Below, piece by piece: positions 18,018 through 26,708 of a DNA stretch of 60,872 nucleotides. Positions within the stretch are counted from its first letter, which is position 1. The number at the start of each line of letters is the position of its first letter. The position numbers and the translations under genes were made by a program. Under the pieces are notes generated by a model. That model saw nothing but the letters and a program-made list of their open reading frames with translations, made no database searches and was not told where the DNA came from. This DNA comes from Burkholderia sp. LMG 13014 (lineage in GTDB: Bacteria; Pseudomonadota; Gammaproteobacteria; Burkholderiales; Burkholderiaceae), in assembly GCF_905232215.1 (NCBI RefSeq), contig NZ_CAJNKE010000004.1:1-60872 (forward strand), read 5' to 3'.

Positions 18018-19574
18018 TCAATACCCCTCAACCTTGAACGAGAACGTAAGCGCGGAATCCGGCGAGCCAGACGTGACCGTCACGGCCGTATTCGTAGCCG
18101 ACACCCAGAATGGCACCGCGGCTGTCGTCGGCGTAGCCTGAACGCTGACGACAGCATGCGGGAACCCGGCCGTCGTATTGCCTTGGTAGATGGGGAATGT
18201 GAACGAGCCACTCGTCCCGCCTGCCGGGATCGTGATCTGCCCGGCCTGCGTGATCTTTCCGGAATTGTCGACCTGGACATATCCAACCGGGCTGCTCGTG
18301 TAATAGAACTGCCTCATCCCGGCCGGCGCATTGTCCTCGCTCCACCAGAGCGATGATCCGGGATCGATCGTCGGCATCGCCTGCGAGTTCTCGGCGTCGT
18401 ACCAGACGATATTGTTTCCCGTTGCCGGATATGCGAGCGGGTTCCCGGACGCGTCGAGCCCCTGCGAATACACGCCACCCTGATTGCCGCGCTGGCTGCC
18501 CCCCGTGCCAACCAGATAGAACGTGTTATGACGCGTATTGGCATACGGCGACGTGTTCGAGCCGTTGAGCACGAGACCCTTCGCAGTGCCGTTGTCCGCG
18601 TTGTAGAGATTGATGACATCGAACCGCTCACTGTCGTCACCGTTCAATACGACACCGGGCGAATTCAAATAAACGGCTTGAATCAGGAAGAAGTGATTCC
18701 AGCAGGCATTGTGGTTGAAGGCACTGTTCGTGATGAGCACCGACCCATCGGTCGGAAGCGTCTGATACCCGGAAATATTGTAGAAAATGTTTCCAGTGAC
18801 GTCCGAGTTCTCCGTTGCCGCTGGCGAAATATCCGTCTGCACAAAGGCAGTCGCCCAGTGGGCTGCACGAATGTCGTAAGTCCCGTACCGCGCCGAAACC
18901 AGATTGACAGCGATACCACCAAGGGAATTGTTGCCATCCCAGAAAATCCCCATGACGCTGTTGTCTTCCGTCTTCTGATCACTGGATGGGGTGATCGTCA
19001 GCGCGGTACCGCCCTGCGGGCCGACCCAGCGATTGATCGTCGTCGCGTTGATGTTCGGCGAGTTGTCGTTGTATCCGCCACCGCCCGCGCCGATCAGCTT
19101 CACGGCCGGACAGTTGATCGTAACGTTGTGATCCCAGAGAAACGTGCCCGGCGGCTCATACACGGTCTTCTGCGACGGCGATGCACATGCGAAGTTGACC
19201 GCATTCTGAATCGCCGTCGCGCTCGGCCGCGTGCCGGTCGGGTCCGCACCGAATGCGATCACCGAAATTTTCTGTTCCTGCAGAATCGCCTGCAATGCAC
19301 GATCGCTTGCACCCACACCGCCGAGGTTGAAAAGCAACGATGGATTCGACGTCGATGCAGCAAGCGACGTGAACGCGCCAGAACTCGGACGCGAGTTGCC
19401 GATCGTGGCGCCGTTGATCGCACCGTTTTGAATCGACGCCGTCTGCAAAGCAGCGTTCAGTTGCGTTGCAGTAAGAAGCTGTCCGGAAACAAACTGCGCA
19501 TACGCTGGAACGGACATTGCTGCTGCGACCAGGGAACCTGCGATGACGCGAAGCCTCGTGCCGAGAATTTTCAT
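18018..19574 (-). CDS. Pectate-lyase-like beta-helix protein (tail-spike type) with signal peptide
   Basis: A 518-residue protein. Residues 1-26 look like a cleavable Sec signal (VAAAMSVPAYA|Q). A short adaptor-like region follows, then the pectate-lyase-superfamily entry motif (ISVIAFGADPTGTRPSATAIQNAV) and a long region of beta-helix rungs rich in Asn/Gly, ending in a beta-sandwich-like C-terminus. In phages this fold binds or degrades surface polysaccharide. The export signal is odd, because virion spikes assemble in the cytoplasm; it might be secreted as a depolymerase instead. Confidence 0.72.
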   Translation of the reverse strand: MKILGTRLRVIAGSLVAAAMSVPAYAQFVSGQLLTATQLNAALQTASIQNGAINGATIGNSRPSSGAFTSLAASTSNPSLLFNLGGVGASDRALQAILQEQKISVIAFGADPTGTRPSATAIQNAVNFACASPSQKTVYEPPGTFLWDHNVTINCPAVKLIGAGGGGYNDNSPNINATTINRWVGPQGGTALTITPSSDQKTEDNSVMGIFWDGNNSLGGIAVNLVSARYGTYDIRAAHWATAFVQTDISPAATENSDVTGNIFYNISGYQTLPTDGSVLITNSAFNHNACWNHFFLIQAVYLNSPGVVLNGDDSERFDVINLYNADNGTAKGLVLNGSNTSPYANTRHNTFYLVGTGGSQRGNQGGVYSQGLDASGNPLAYPATGNNIVWYDAENSQAMPTIDPGSSLWWSEDNAPAGMRQFYYTSSPVGYVQVDNSGKITQAGQITIPAGGTSGSFTFPIYQGNTTAGFPHAVVSVQATPTTAAVPFWVSATNTAVTVTSGSPDSALTFSFKVEGY

Positions 19575-19591
19575 GCTAGTTTCGCCCCTTG

Positions 19592-20170
19592 TTACGAACC
19601 GCTCGGCGCCACCCAGGCGACGCTCTGAACCGCCTGAACGGTGGTTGCCGTGTTCACCTGGTCAGTCAATGCCGCGAGTTGCTGTTGGCACTTGTTGAGC
19701 CACGCTGCGAAGCTCGAAACAACGGCCTGCGCCTGAGCCTGCGTGTGCGACTTGAACGACCACGTCCCGCCGGCCTCGCACCAAAGCATCCCGCCCGACT
19801 GGCAAGCTGCCACGGTGTTCTGGTTCGCCTGGTCTACAAGCGTGCTCGGATAGTTGCTGGTGGACCCGAGCGCGCTCGACGAAAACCCCGCCGTGATCGT
19901 GCCCGAGCACGCCGCGTAAAGAACTGCGTTCTGCATCGTCTGAGCCTGCGCGAGCAGCTGCGCAGCCGTCGGTGCGGCAGGCGCTACGAGCGCACCATTC
20001 GACACGGTGTAGCCGTGCGTTTCCACGGCCTGCTGCCATTCGTCGTCAGTGATCGCAATCGCGCTCACCCCATTCGGAACTGGGCTAACGATGCTGTCGT
20101 AGAACCCGATGATCGGACCGGGATCCGCTTCATACGCCGCATATTTCTGACCTGATAGCTTCTGTTCCAT
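19592..20170 (-). CDS. Tail-fibre assembly-like protein
   Basis: A 192-residue protein. The N-terminal half (AAYEADPGPIIGFYDSIV, AIAITDDEWQQAV) matches phage tail-fibre assembly or DUF4376-type proteins, which act as chaperones for fibre folding or trimerisation. The C-terminal half is Ala/Gln-rich and helical. It lies directly downstream of the tail-fibre gene, its usual position. Confidence 0.7.
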   Translation of the reverse strand: MEQKLSGQKYAAYEADPGPIIGFYDSIVSPVPNGVSAIAITDDEWQQAVETHGYTVSNGALVAPAAPTAAQLLAQAQTMQNAVLYAACSGTITAGFSSSALGSTSNYPSTLVDQANQNTVAACQSGGMLWCEAGGTWSFKSHTQAQAQAVVSSFAAWLNKCQQQLAALTDQVNTATTVQAVQSVAWVAPSGS

Positions 20171-20185
20171 ACAAATTTCTCCCGG

Positions 20186-21157
20186 TTACCAACCGATCGC
20201 TTCCCAACCCACGATGACGCCGGATTGCCACACGTTGTTCAGCAGCGCATTCACGGAAAATTGGCTGTTGCTATTTGCGCCGATGCCGATCGTCTTCCCG
20301 CCATTACCGCCCGTCGCCGGCGTACCGTTGTCATTGCCGTTCAACACGAAACATGCGTTCGGGAAGGCGATCGGAAAGTTGAAGGTGTTGCCCGTCTCCG
20401 AGGCATTCGTTACTGTCACGACGCCCCACTGGCGGATCGTTCCGTTCGGGAGCTTCTCCCAGCCACTCTGGCCGACGCTGGCCGCGAACAGCGACGAGCG
20501 TTTGAGGGCCGCCGTACCACCGACGACATTGAAGTATTGGCCGCCCGACCATGCAACTTCGATCGAATCACCCGGGCCGATAACTTCGCTGGCTCGCGCC
20601 CAGTTCTGCCAGACATCGCCGGCAAAAGCACTCACCGTGAGATTCGCGAGGCTGCCGTTGTAGATCACGAAGCGCGCACTCGGCCCCTGAAGCGACGTGC
20701 CTTGGGGAAGCGTCACGACTCCGGCATTCGTTCCGAAGAAATAGATCAGGTCTCCGGACTGCGACGCCGTCAGCTGTTGGGATGCTGCACTGAACGGGAA
20801 GAAGCTCCCGTAGTTACCCAGCGCTCCCCACACATATGCCGTCGACGCAGCATTGTTGCTACTATCCCCGAGGTTTGCCGTCTTGACTTTGAATAGCGCA
20901 TTGGGATTCCCAGAGGCACTCGCAAACAAGATTTGCAGCGCCGCCAACACCTGGTTGTAAGTCGCTTTGCCGGGCGCTACCCCGGCAGCGGTCAGGATGC
21001 TGATCAGCTCCTCTTGAATCATGTTGAGCCAGTCGGCATCGAGAATCGTCGCGGCTTGTCCAGTCGCCGGATTGCCGCCGGTGAAATAACCAGGCGTGCC
21101 GGCAGCAGCCGGCACAGGCAACGCCGTGACGGCGGTTGCCTGATCGGTTCGAAACAT
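20186..21157 (-). CDS. Tail fibre protein
   Basis: A 323-residue protein. The N-terminus (TPGYFTGGNPATGQAATILDADWLNMIQEE) is the baseplate-attaching part seen in many Burkholderia and Mu-like phage fibres. The middle is Ala/Ser-rich and the C-terminal 90 residues (LPNGTIRQWG, FPIAFPNACFVLNG, VIVGWEAIGW) resemble the gp53-like receptor-binding knob. The DGR variable repeats are not found in this gene. Confidence 0.82.
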   Translation of the reverse strand: MFRTDQATAVTALPVPAAAGTPGYFTGGNPATGQAATILDADWLNMIQEELISILTAAGVAPGKATYNQVLAALQILFASASGNPNALFKVKTANLGDSSNNAASTAYVWGALGNYGSFFPFSAASQQLTASQSGDLIYFFGTNAGVVTLPQGTSLQGPSARFVIYNGSLANLTVSAFAGDVWQNWARASEVIGPGDSIEVAWSGGQYFNVVGGTAALKRSSLFAASVGQSGWEKLPNGTIRQWGVVTVTNASETGNTFNFPIAFPNACFVLNGNDNGTPATGGNGGKTIGIGANSNSQFSVNALLNNVWQSGVIVGWEAIGW

Positions 21158-21167
21158 GAGATTTCCC

Positions 21168-21809
21168 TTACGAGAGAGTTGTCGAGTCGAGCGTGAACGT
21201 CCGGTCGAGGAATCCAGGATTCGCGACGATGAGGAGCGTGTGAGCGGGCTTCAGCGCATTCAATTCACAGAGAAGAACAGCATTCCCCCATGCCGCCAGT
21301 GGCTCACCGGCGGCGGATTGGCCAGCCCTGAAATACTTGACCGTCACAGCCGGAGCATTAACCCGCCATGCATATGCCCAGGCCTCCGAACAAACAGAGT
21401 CCCCGGCGCGGTTTTGCCCAACGCGAAATGGCGAAAACTGCGTAACCGTGATGTCAAAACCAAGGTTCTTCGCAAAATCGATATAGAACTGAATCGATTG
21501 GCCACCGCTGTTCGCCAAACGAGCCACTACTTGAGCGCGCCTCTGCTGAAGCGTCGGCGCCGGTCCAGCACATGGATCCGGCAAGCCAAGCGATTCCTCC
21601 CATTCCGGCAGCAGTTCGTATGCAGTCGGAGGGAATGCGTCGACAAGTAGATAGTTGGCCCGCGCGGTCTGCCGTTCGTAACTCGGCGCCAGCCCACGCA
21701 AAACCTGCGTTTGAACGGCGTCAGACGCACGAGGCCACACGCGCCCTCGTGGCATCAACCCCTGAAGCGCCTTCAAAAAGTTGGCCGCTGTGAGATTCGG
21801 TGCGAGCAT
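21168..21809 (-). CDS. YmfQ / Mu gp48-like baseplate protein
   Basis: A 213-residue protein with the YmfQ/DUF2313 features: an N-terminus LQGLMPRGRVWPRASDAV, the central ELLPEWEESLGLPDPC and QQRRAQVVARLAN. In Mu the equivalent (gp48) forms part of the baseplate below gpJ-like wedge proteins. It follows gp47 by 6 bp. Confidence 0.85.
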   Translation of the reverse strand: MLAPNLTAANFLKALQGLMPRGRVWPRASDAVQTQVLRGLAPSYERQTARANYLLVDAFPPTAYELLPEWEESLGLPDPCAGPAPTLQQRRAQVVARLANSGGQSIQFYIDFAKNLGFDITVTQFSPFRVGQNRAGDSVCSEAWAYAWRVNAPAVTVKYFRAGQSAAGEPLAAWGNAVLLCELNALKPAHTLLIVANPGFLDRTFTLDSTTLS

Positions 21810-21815
21810 GATGCC

Positions 21816-22979
21816 TCATACGTAAAGCACGGTTGCCAGTACCGGAAGTTGGCCGAATCCGCTGGCGATATTCCCCGGATATGTCGTTGTGGTCGTACCG
21901 ACCACACCTTGAATGAGTGAAATCAAGAATCCACTCGTTCCGGAAACAGATCGGATCGCCGCCGAGATGTCATCGCGGTTGACAGTTCCTCCACGTGGAT
22001 CTCCATTGCGAAACAGGACGTCAGCAATATTTGAAGCAATCTCTGCTCGAGTAGCAGCCGTCGTCGCCGCCAACCCGGAAAGAGAAATGGTCAAATTGTT
22101 CGCGATCGGCGCACACGAATAAATGAGAGCCGTCACGGGCTGCTCAACTACGATCGAATCGGCGACGACGAGTTGATCTCCAGTGGCAACTATTCCTCGC
22201 GGAATGCCACCCGGCCCTTTATCGAACTGCGATACCCCGTCTGTTCCCTGCGGGAAACCGCCATGCGGCGCTTCCGCGTTATCCCACATGGTGTAAATCA
22301 CAACCGTCCCAGCACCGAATCCGTTTGGCGCGCACCACGCGCGCGTCACACCGGGAACATCTTTCGCCCATCCGACATAGTCTTGCTCATCTCCACCCTG
22401 CGGCGAATTCTGATATGCCTCGAGCATTCTCTCGCGCAAGCCATCGTCGTTCTCAATATCAGACCCGGCGGCGACATTGCCGACAATCAATCCGGCCGTC
22501 TGTATTCCATCGATCGCAACTCCAAGAGACACCACGGTTCCTGGATCAGCATTCCCGGCCACCCCGCCAACGGCAGCAATGATCGTCACCACGACCGTTC
22601 CGTCAGAGCCGACTGTTCCCGTGGCGACCGTCGTATACGAAACCCCATCCCCACGCACTACAGGCGCGCCAGCGCTAAGAGGTTTCCCCGGCGTTCCGAT
22701 AAACCGAGCAGTCAACTGTGCCGGCGACGCGGCCTTCCGGAACACTTTCCTGAGCGCCGCCCACCCTTCCAGATATTCATCTTCCGCTGTGAAAGGGACG
22801 GCCATCTTCGCAATCCAGTCCAGATAACCGAACTGAAGGTTCGACATCCCTGCCTGGACTTTTCCGATCACGCGCAAAACAGCGAATCGCAGCAGTGCGT
22901 CGGCCCCTTGAAGCGCAGACGAAATGTCTGCAGCCACCTCTGCCATCAGGGTGGAGAGCGTCTTTCGTTGAAATGGCAT
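21816..22979 (-). CDS. Baseplate J-like wedge protein (Mu gp47 family)
   Basis: A 387-residue protein matching gpJ/gp47: AEDEYLEGWAALRKVFRKAASPA, then VGGVAGNADPGTVVSL and SPQGGDEQDYVGWAKDVPGVTRAW. It builds the baseplate wedges of contractile tails. It starts 1 bp before the stop of the gp46-like gene region and is part of a tightly packed baseplate operon. Confidence 0.92.
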   Translation of the reverse strand: MPFQRKTLSTLMAEVAADISSALQGADALLRFAVLRVIGKVQAGMSNLQFGYLDWIAKMAVPFTAEDEYLEGWAALRKVFRKAASPAQLTARFIGTPGKPLSAGAPVVRGDGVSYTTVATGTVGSDGTVVVTIIAAVGGVAGNADPGTVVSLGVAIDGIQTAGLIVGNVAAGSDIENDDGLRERMLEAYQNSPQGGDEQDYVGWAKDVPGVTRAWCAPNGFGAGTVVIYTMWDNAEAPHGGFPQGTDGVSQFDKGPGGIPRGIVATGDQLVVADSIVVEQPVTALIYSCAPIANNLTISLSGLAATTAATRAEIASNIADVLFRNGDPRGGTVNRDDISAAIRSVSGTSGFLISLIQGVVGTTTTTYPGNIASGFGQLPVLATVLYV

Positions 22980-22980
22980 A

Positions 22981-23427
22981 TCAGGAGAGCTGTTTCCAAG
23001 CCCACGCGTATGTCAGCGTGATGTTCGGGCCGGCGGGTTGATAAAGGGCGATCTGGGCGCCGAGAAACGTATCCCGCACCCATTGCGTTTGAGCGTCGAT
23101 GCTCGCGACGACTCCATCGTCCATAAGCCATTGCAACGCTTCGAGGATGTAGTCCCGAGCGTTGTTCAAAACCTCTTGCGTCTGCTTCGATCTATCGAGC
23201 AGCCATAGCCTTGAACCGATTGGTGCGGCCTCACCAACGTCGCCCCACCATCCACGCGGATCACCGGAGCCGTCGGGAATCGCATCATCCGAGTGTGCAA
23301 GCCTATCGGTGAACAAGCTGATGAGGACGGCGCTTGCGAGGTCATTCCCAGTAACAAGAGCAGGGGCAACGAATTCCCAATCTCCGCGGCTGTTATCAAC
23401 GTCCCAAATTACCGTGATGTCGGACAT
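22981..23427 (-). CDS. Mu gp46-like baseplate protein
   Basis: A 148-residue protein of the GP46 family: WGDVGEAAPIGSRLWLLDRSKQTQEVLNNARDY and ALQWLMDDGVVASI are characteristic. It is a gp25/W-like baseplate component. Gene order gp45-gp46-gp47-gp48 is as in Mu. Confidence 0.88.
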   Translation of the reverse strand: MSDITVIWDVDNSRGDWEFVAPALVTGNDLASAVLISLFTDRLAHSDDAIPDGSGDPRGWWGDVGEAAPIGSRLWLLDRSKQTQEVLNNARDYILEALQWLMDDGVVASIDAQTQWVRDTFLGAQIALYQPAGPNITLTYAWAWKQLS

Positions 23428-23430
23428 GTA

Positions 23431-23994
23431 TTACTCCTGCTGCGTCGGCACCTCAGATGTGATCGTGCTGGTTCCACCCTGCACATTCTTGACCTGGTGG
23501 TTGTGGCCGTTGAAGATCCCGCGATCGCCAGCCATGCTTCGCCCCGTCGAATCGCAGTTGTCGACGATGTCGCCGGTACATTCGAGCCGAGCGGTTTCGG
23601 CCCGAATTTTCGAAGCATTCGTCAACGTGATCGGCCTCCCACCACCATTCACGACGATTCCGCTAGCGGAGAGATGCACTGACTGCCCTTTGTCGTCGTG
23701 AATTGCAACTTCACCGGTCGACAAGCCGACAAGCCGATACTTCGCATTCGACGTCGCGATCACGATTCCGTCGTTGCGATCTCCGTTCTTCGAGCCGACG
23801 ATTGCCTGCGTTCCGGCCGGCGGGTTTGAAGTGAATCCGTATTCTGCAAAGCGCGGGATGTCAGGAAGCAATTCCAGCCCATTCACGCGAACCTGCAGTG
23901 TCTGTACCTTCGGTGAATCGTTGACGAGCGTGATCGTGCCGCGCGCCATCACCAATAGAATTCGGCGCGCAAGCCTATTGAGCTGATCAAGCAC
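23431..23994 (-). CDS. Mu gp45-like baseplate spike protein (gpV type)
   Basis: A 187-residue protein of the Mu gp45/gpV class: an OB-fold N-terminus (QTLQVRVNGLELLPDIPRFAEYGFTSNPPAG) and a beta-helical tip (SVHLSASGIVVNGGG, GDRGIFNGHNHQV). His residues near the end (HNH) may coordinate metal as in known spike tips. Acts as the membrane-piercing spike of the contractile tail. Confidence 0.88.
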   Translation of the reverse strand: MLDQLNRLARRILLVMARGTITLVNDSPKVQTLQVRVNGLELLPDIPRFAEYGFTSNPPAGTQAIVGSKNGDRNDGIVIATSNAKYRLVGLSTGEVAIHDDKGQSVHLSASGIVVNGGGRPITLTNASKIRAETARLECTGDIVDNCDSTGRSMAGDRGIFNGHNHQVKNVQGGTSTITSEVPTQQE

Positions 23995-25136
23995 TATCCC
24001 TCCGCGGGAGTTTGGGTCGATTCGTCCATCGGTAGTGTGTCGAGCGCAACCGGCTCGGGCAAGAAACCTTGCCGCGGGCCGAATACGAGCTCGGCATGCG
24101 TGCCGTTTTCGTTGAGGATGTAGGTCACACTTGCGAGCAGAAGCATCGTCCCGTCCGGCACGCCCACATCACCTGCCGAAACCGGATAGTTGATGTTCGG
24201 CGTCCACGGCACGCCGTCCGCATCTCGCCAGTTGTCCGCCATCACCCGCACGCGTCGAGATCGGCCATAAGCGCGCGACGCCATCCAATTCACGCGCTTC
24301 TCGACGAACAGCCGGTCCGTTGCGCTCTGCTCGGAAACGAAATATGTCGGCCGAAGCCGCCCGGTCGTGCTCTTGGCAACGACAGTCACGACGGGCAGGT
24401 TTTCGACTCCCTCATCGTCCGCGCCCATGCTGTATGCACTCAACACCGCATTGAACGTACTGAATGTTCCGAGCGTCGTTTTTGTACAGACGATAGCCTC
24501 AATGTTTTCGCCAACCGCAACACCCGAATCGCCCTCCCCAGTGCCCGCTGTCGAAATGGTCAATTCGCCGGCTGCCCCTTCGAACACGAGCACCCCGCAG
24601 TACCGCGCGTATCGTTCGATTACTTCCCATGCGGTTTCAGTAATACTGACAAGCTGGCGCGGCAGCACGGGCAACTGATCGAGCATCTTCTGAGTCGCGT
24701 CATCAGCAATAACGACGTTCACCGCATACGGCTGCGCGATCGTCGAACACAAGTCTTTCAACTTCGTGTTCGCATTGATTTTGTCGATACGGCACGAGCA
24801 ATCGACCAGGTCAGCAAGCCTTCCGCGACCGGAGATGCGAATGTCATGAGTCCGCGGCGTCAAAATCGATTCGATCGTTTCGACGTATCCAGTCAGGACA
24901 GTGTCGTCGCCAATCGATACTTTGATTGGCGCACCCTCTTTCGATACGAGTTTGAGCGTGTTCGCGTCGGCTGAGCAGGTAAGGTCAAAAGACGACGTTG
25001 CCACCTCGATCGACCGCTCGATTCGCACGCTTTTCCAACCCGTCAACGAGAGCCCGTCTTGCATCAGCAGAACGCGAACCTCGTCTACAGAAGGCTTCGG
25101 ACCCACAGCATCGACGATGCGATCTGCATTCGGCAT
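23994..25136 (-). CDS. Baseplate hub protein (Mu gp44 / gpP-like)
   Basis: A 380-residue protein matching the Mu gp44 hub: LLMQDGLSLTGWKSVRIERSIE, TGYVETIESILTPRTHDI, AWEVIERYARYCGVLVFEG. The hub links tube and spike. Its start overlaps the stop of the tape-measure-like gene by one base and its stop overlaps the gp45 start, a coupled arrangement. Confidence 0.88.
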   Translation of the reverse strand: MPNADRIVDAVGPKPSVDEVRVLLMQDGLSLTGWKSVRIERSIEVATSSFDLTCSADANTLKLVSKEGAPIKVSIGDDTVLTGYVETIESILTPRTHDIRISGRGRLADLVDCSCRIDKINANTKLKDLCSTIAQPYAVNVVIADDATQKMLDQLPVLPRQLVSITETAWEVIERYARYCGVLVFEGAAGELTISTAGTGEGDSGVAVGENIEAIVCTKTTLGTFSTFNAVLSAYSMGADDEGVENLPVVTVVAKSTTGRLRPTYFVSEQSATDRLFVEKRVNWMASRAYGRSRRVRVMADNWRDADGVPWTPNINYPVSAGDVGVPDGTMLLLASVTYILNENGTHAELVFGPRQGFLPEPVALDTLPMDESTQTPAEG

Positions 25137-26692
25137 CAGAAATTGCCCGGTGAATATGCGTACTGGTCCCCGAGCGGCGCTTGTTGCCGATCGGTCTTCA
25201 TTTCTGTTTCAACGTTCGGTGACGACGTGACATTTGCACTTGTGCCGGACGGTGGGTTCTTGTGCACGATTTCGATACGCACCTTCCCCGGCTCACCGGT
25301 TGCCGGCCCAAGCTCGCTATCAAGCTGCCGCCCTATTCCAGCACGAATGTTTGCCTCGTTCGGATCCTTCGGGCGCTCATATAGCGAAGAAACCGTAGAG
25401 CTCGCCGCACCGGATTCATTCGTTTTCATGAGAGCGCGCCCCGCCGCTTTCTCGTTGTTCTGCAGTTCCCACAGCGAGAAGCCCATCTGCTCCTCTCGCG
25501 ACGCAAGAGCCAACGGTCGCCCAAAGGTCTTTTCGTACAAGGCCTGGCGATCGGGATGCCACTGGTACAACCCGACTGCCCTCCCGTTGTCACCGACGGC
25601 ACGCTCGTCCAGGCCGCTTTCGCGGCTTGCGTTCGCGACCATGCCGATTGCGCGCTCGCGCGAGAGTCCGTGGTTCACATACCACTCGACCATCGAGCGC
25701 GCCTGCTCGAGCTGCGCACCATTGCCCACGGATGTCTTGGTGTTCAGCTGCGACATCGTGTACGGCCCGCGGCCGCGCAGCGAATTCCCGAATCGCTCGA
25801 ACCCGTCCCAGATGCGCTGTTCGGTACCATCCGATCCATTCGGCTGCGCCTGAGGACGCCCGCGGCCGCTCGACGCATCGAAGAAGAACTGAATTCCGTT
25901 GAGGACCGAATTGAGAGCTGGTTCGAGGTCGCTCAAGACCGTCGTCTTAAGCCGCTCATACGTGATGCTCAGCTTTGCCGACGCGTCCGCATATTCGCGG
26001 GCCCGCTGAATATCCTGCTCCGTCGGAACGTAGGCTTTCGCAACCTGCAGATCCGCCGCAACCTGCCCCGGCCCTCGGTTCAGGAAATCAACGAGCGACC
26101 CGGCTCCGGCCGCATTGAGAAAGTTCTGCGCACCTCCATACTTGCCCTGCTTCCGCAGCGTTTCCGAGTAGGCCGCAAGCTTCGTCAGCACGGTCTCGAT
26201 GGAGTCGAGACGCGCCGGATTCGTCGAGATGCCAGCCGCCTGGAAACGCTTGAGCGCTTCCGGGTTACGGTTGTTAAGCGCATCGCTGTACGACTGTCGA
26301 ACTTGCTCGATTCCCGAATTCGCCTGCTCGGGCGACAATCCTGCCAGGCGCCCGGCGTACTGCACACCGTAGGCAGTCGTCGTCGGCAACCCCGTTCGAA
26401 TCCCGAGGTTGTTCATCGAGCGTACCGACGATGCCCATTGCGACTCCATCTGTGCGATTTTCATCGTCAGCGCAGTCACCCCACCGATGATCCCCGCTTT
26501 TCCCACGAAGCTGGCGATCTCCGAGATCGCACCGCCATTCGAACCGAGCCCAAGCGAAATCGAGCGTCCGAGGTTACTGATCGCCCCTTTTCTCGCCTGC
26601 GCCTGAAGCTTCGATAGGTTGTTGGTTACCTTACGGATCGGGCCCGATGCTTGATCATTCCCAACAATCGAAATCGAAATTCTGCTGGCCAT
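25136..26692 (-). CDS. Tape-measure-like tail protein with lysozyme domain
   Basis: A 518-residue protein. The N-terminal 300 residues are helical with Gly/Ala-rich hydrophobic parts (IASFVGKAGIIGGVTALTM), as in tape measures. Residues about 335-425 form a tail-lysozyme-type domain (ARSMVEWYVNHGLSRERAIG, NASRESGLDERAVGDNGRAVGLYQW), expected to open peptidoglycan during entry. If it is the tape measure, about 0.15 nm per residue gives a tail near 78 nm. Confidence 0.8.
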   Translation of the reverse strand: MASRISISIVGNDQASGPIRKVTNNLSKLQAQARKGAISNLGRSISLGLGSNGGAISEIASFVGKAGIIGGVTALTMKIAQMESQWASSVRSMNNLGIRTGLPTTTAYGVQYAGRLAGLSPEQANSGIEQVRQSYSDALNNRNPEALKRFQAAGISTNPARLDSIETVLTKLAAYSETLRKQGKYGGAQNFLNAAGAGSLVDFLNRGPGQVAADLQVAKAYVPTEQDIQRAREYADASAKLSITYERLKTTVLSDLEPALNSVLNGIQFFFDASSGRGRPQAQPNGSDGTEQRIWDGFERFGNSLRGRGPYTMSQLNTKTSVGNGAQLEQARSMVEWYVNHGLSRERAIGMVANASRESGLDERAVGDNGRAVGLYQWHPDRQALYEKTFGRPLALASREEQMGFSLWELQNNEKAAGRALMKTNESGAASSTVSSLYERPKDPNEANIRAGIGRQLDSELGPATGEPGKVRIEIVHKNPPSGTSANVTSSPNVETEMKTDRQQAPLGDQYAYSPGNF

Positions 26693-26708
26693 AAGCGCTG
26701 CTCGATAA

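Noticed and set aside
20186-21157. Tail fibre as a third DGR target
   Set aside because: Its C-terminus has no similarity to the template repeat and the IMH-like segment is absent.
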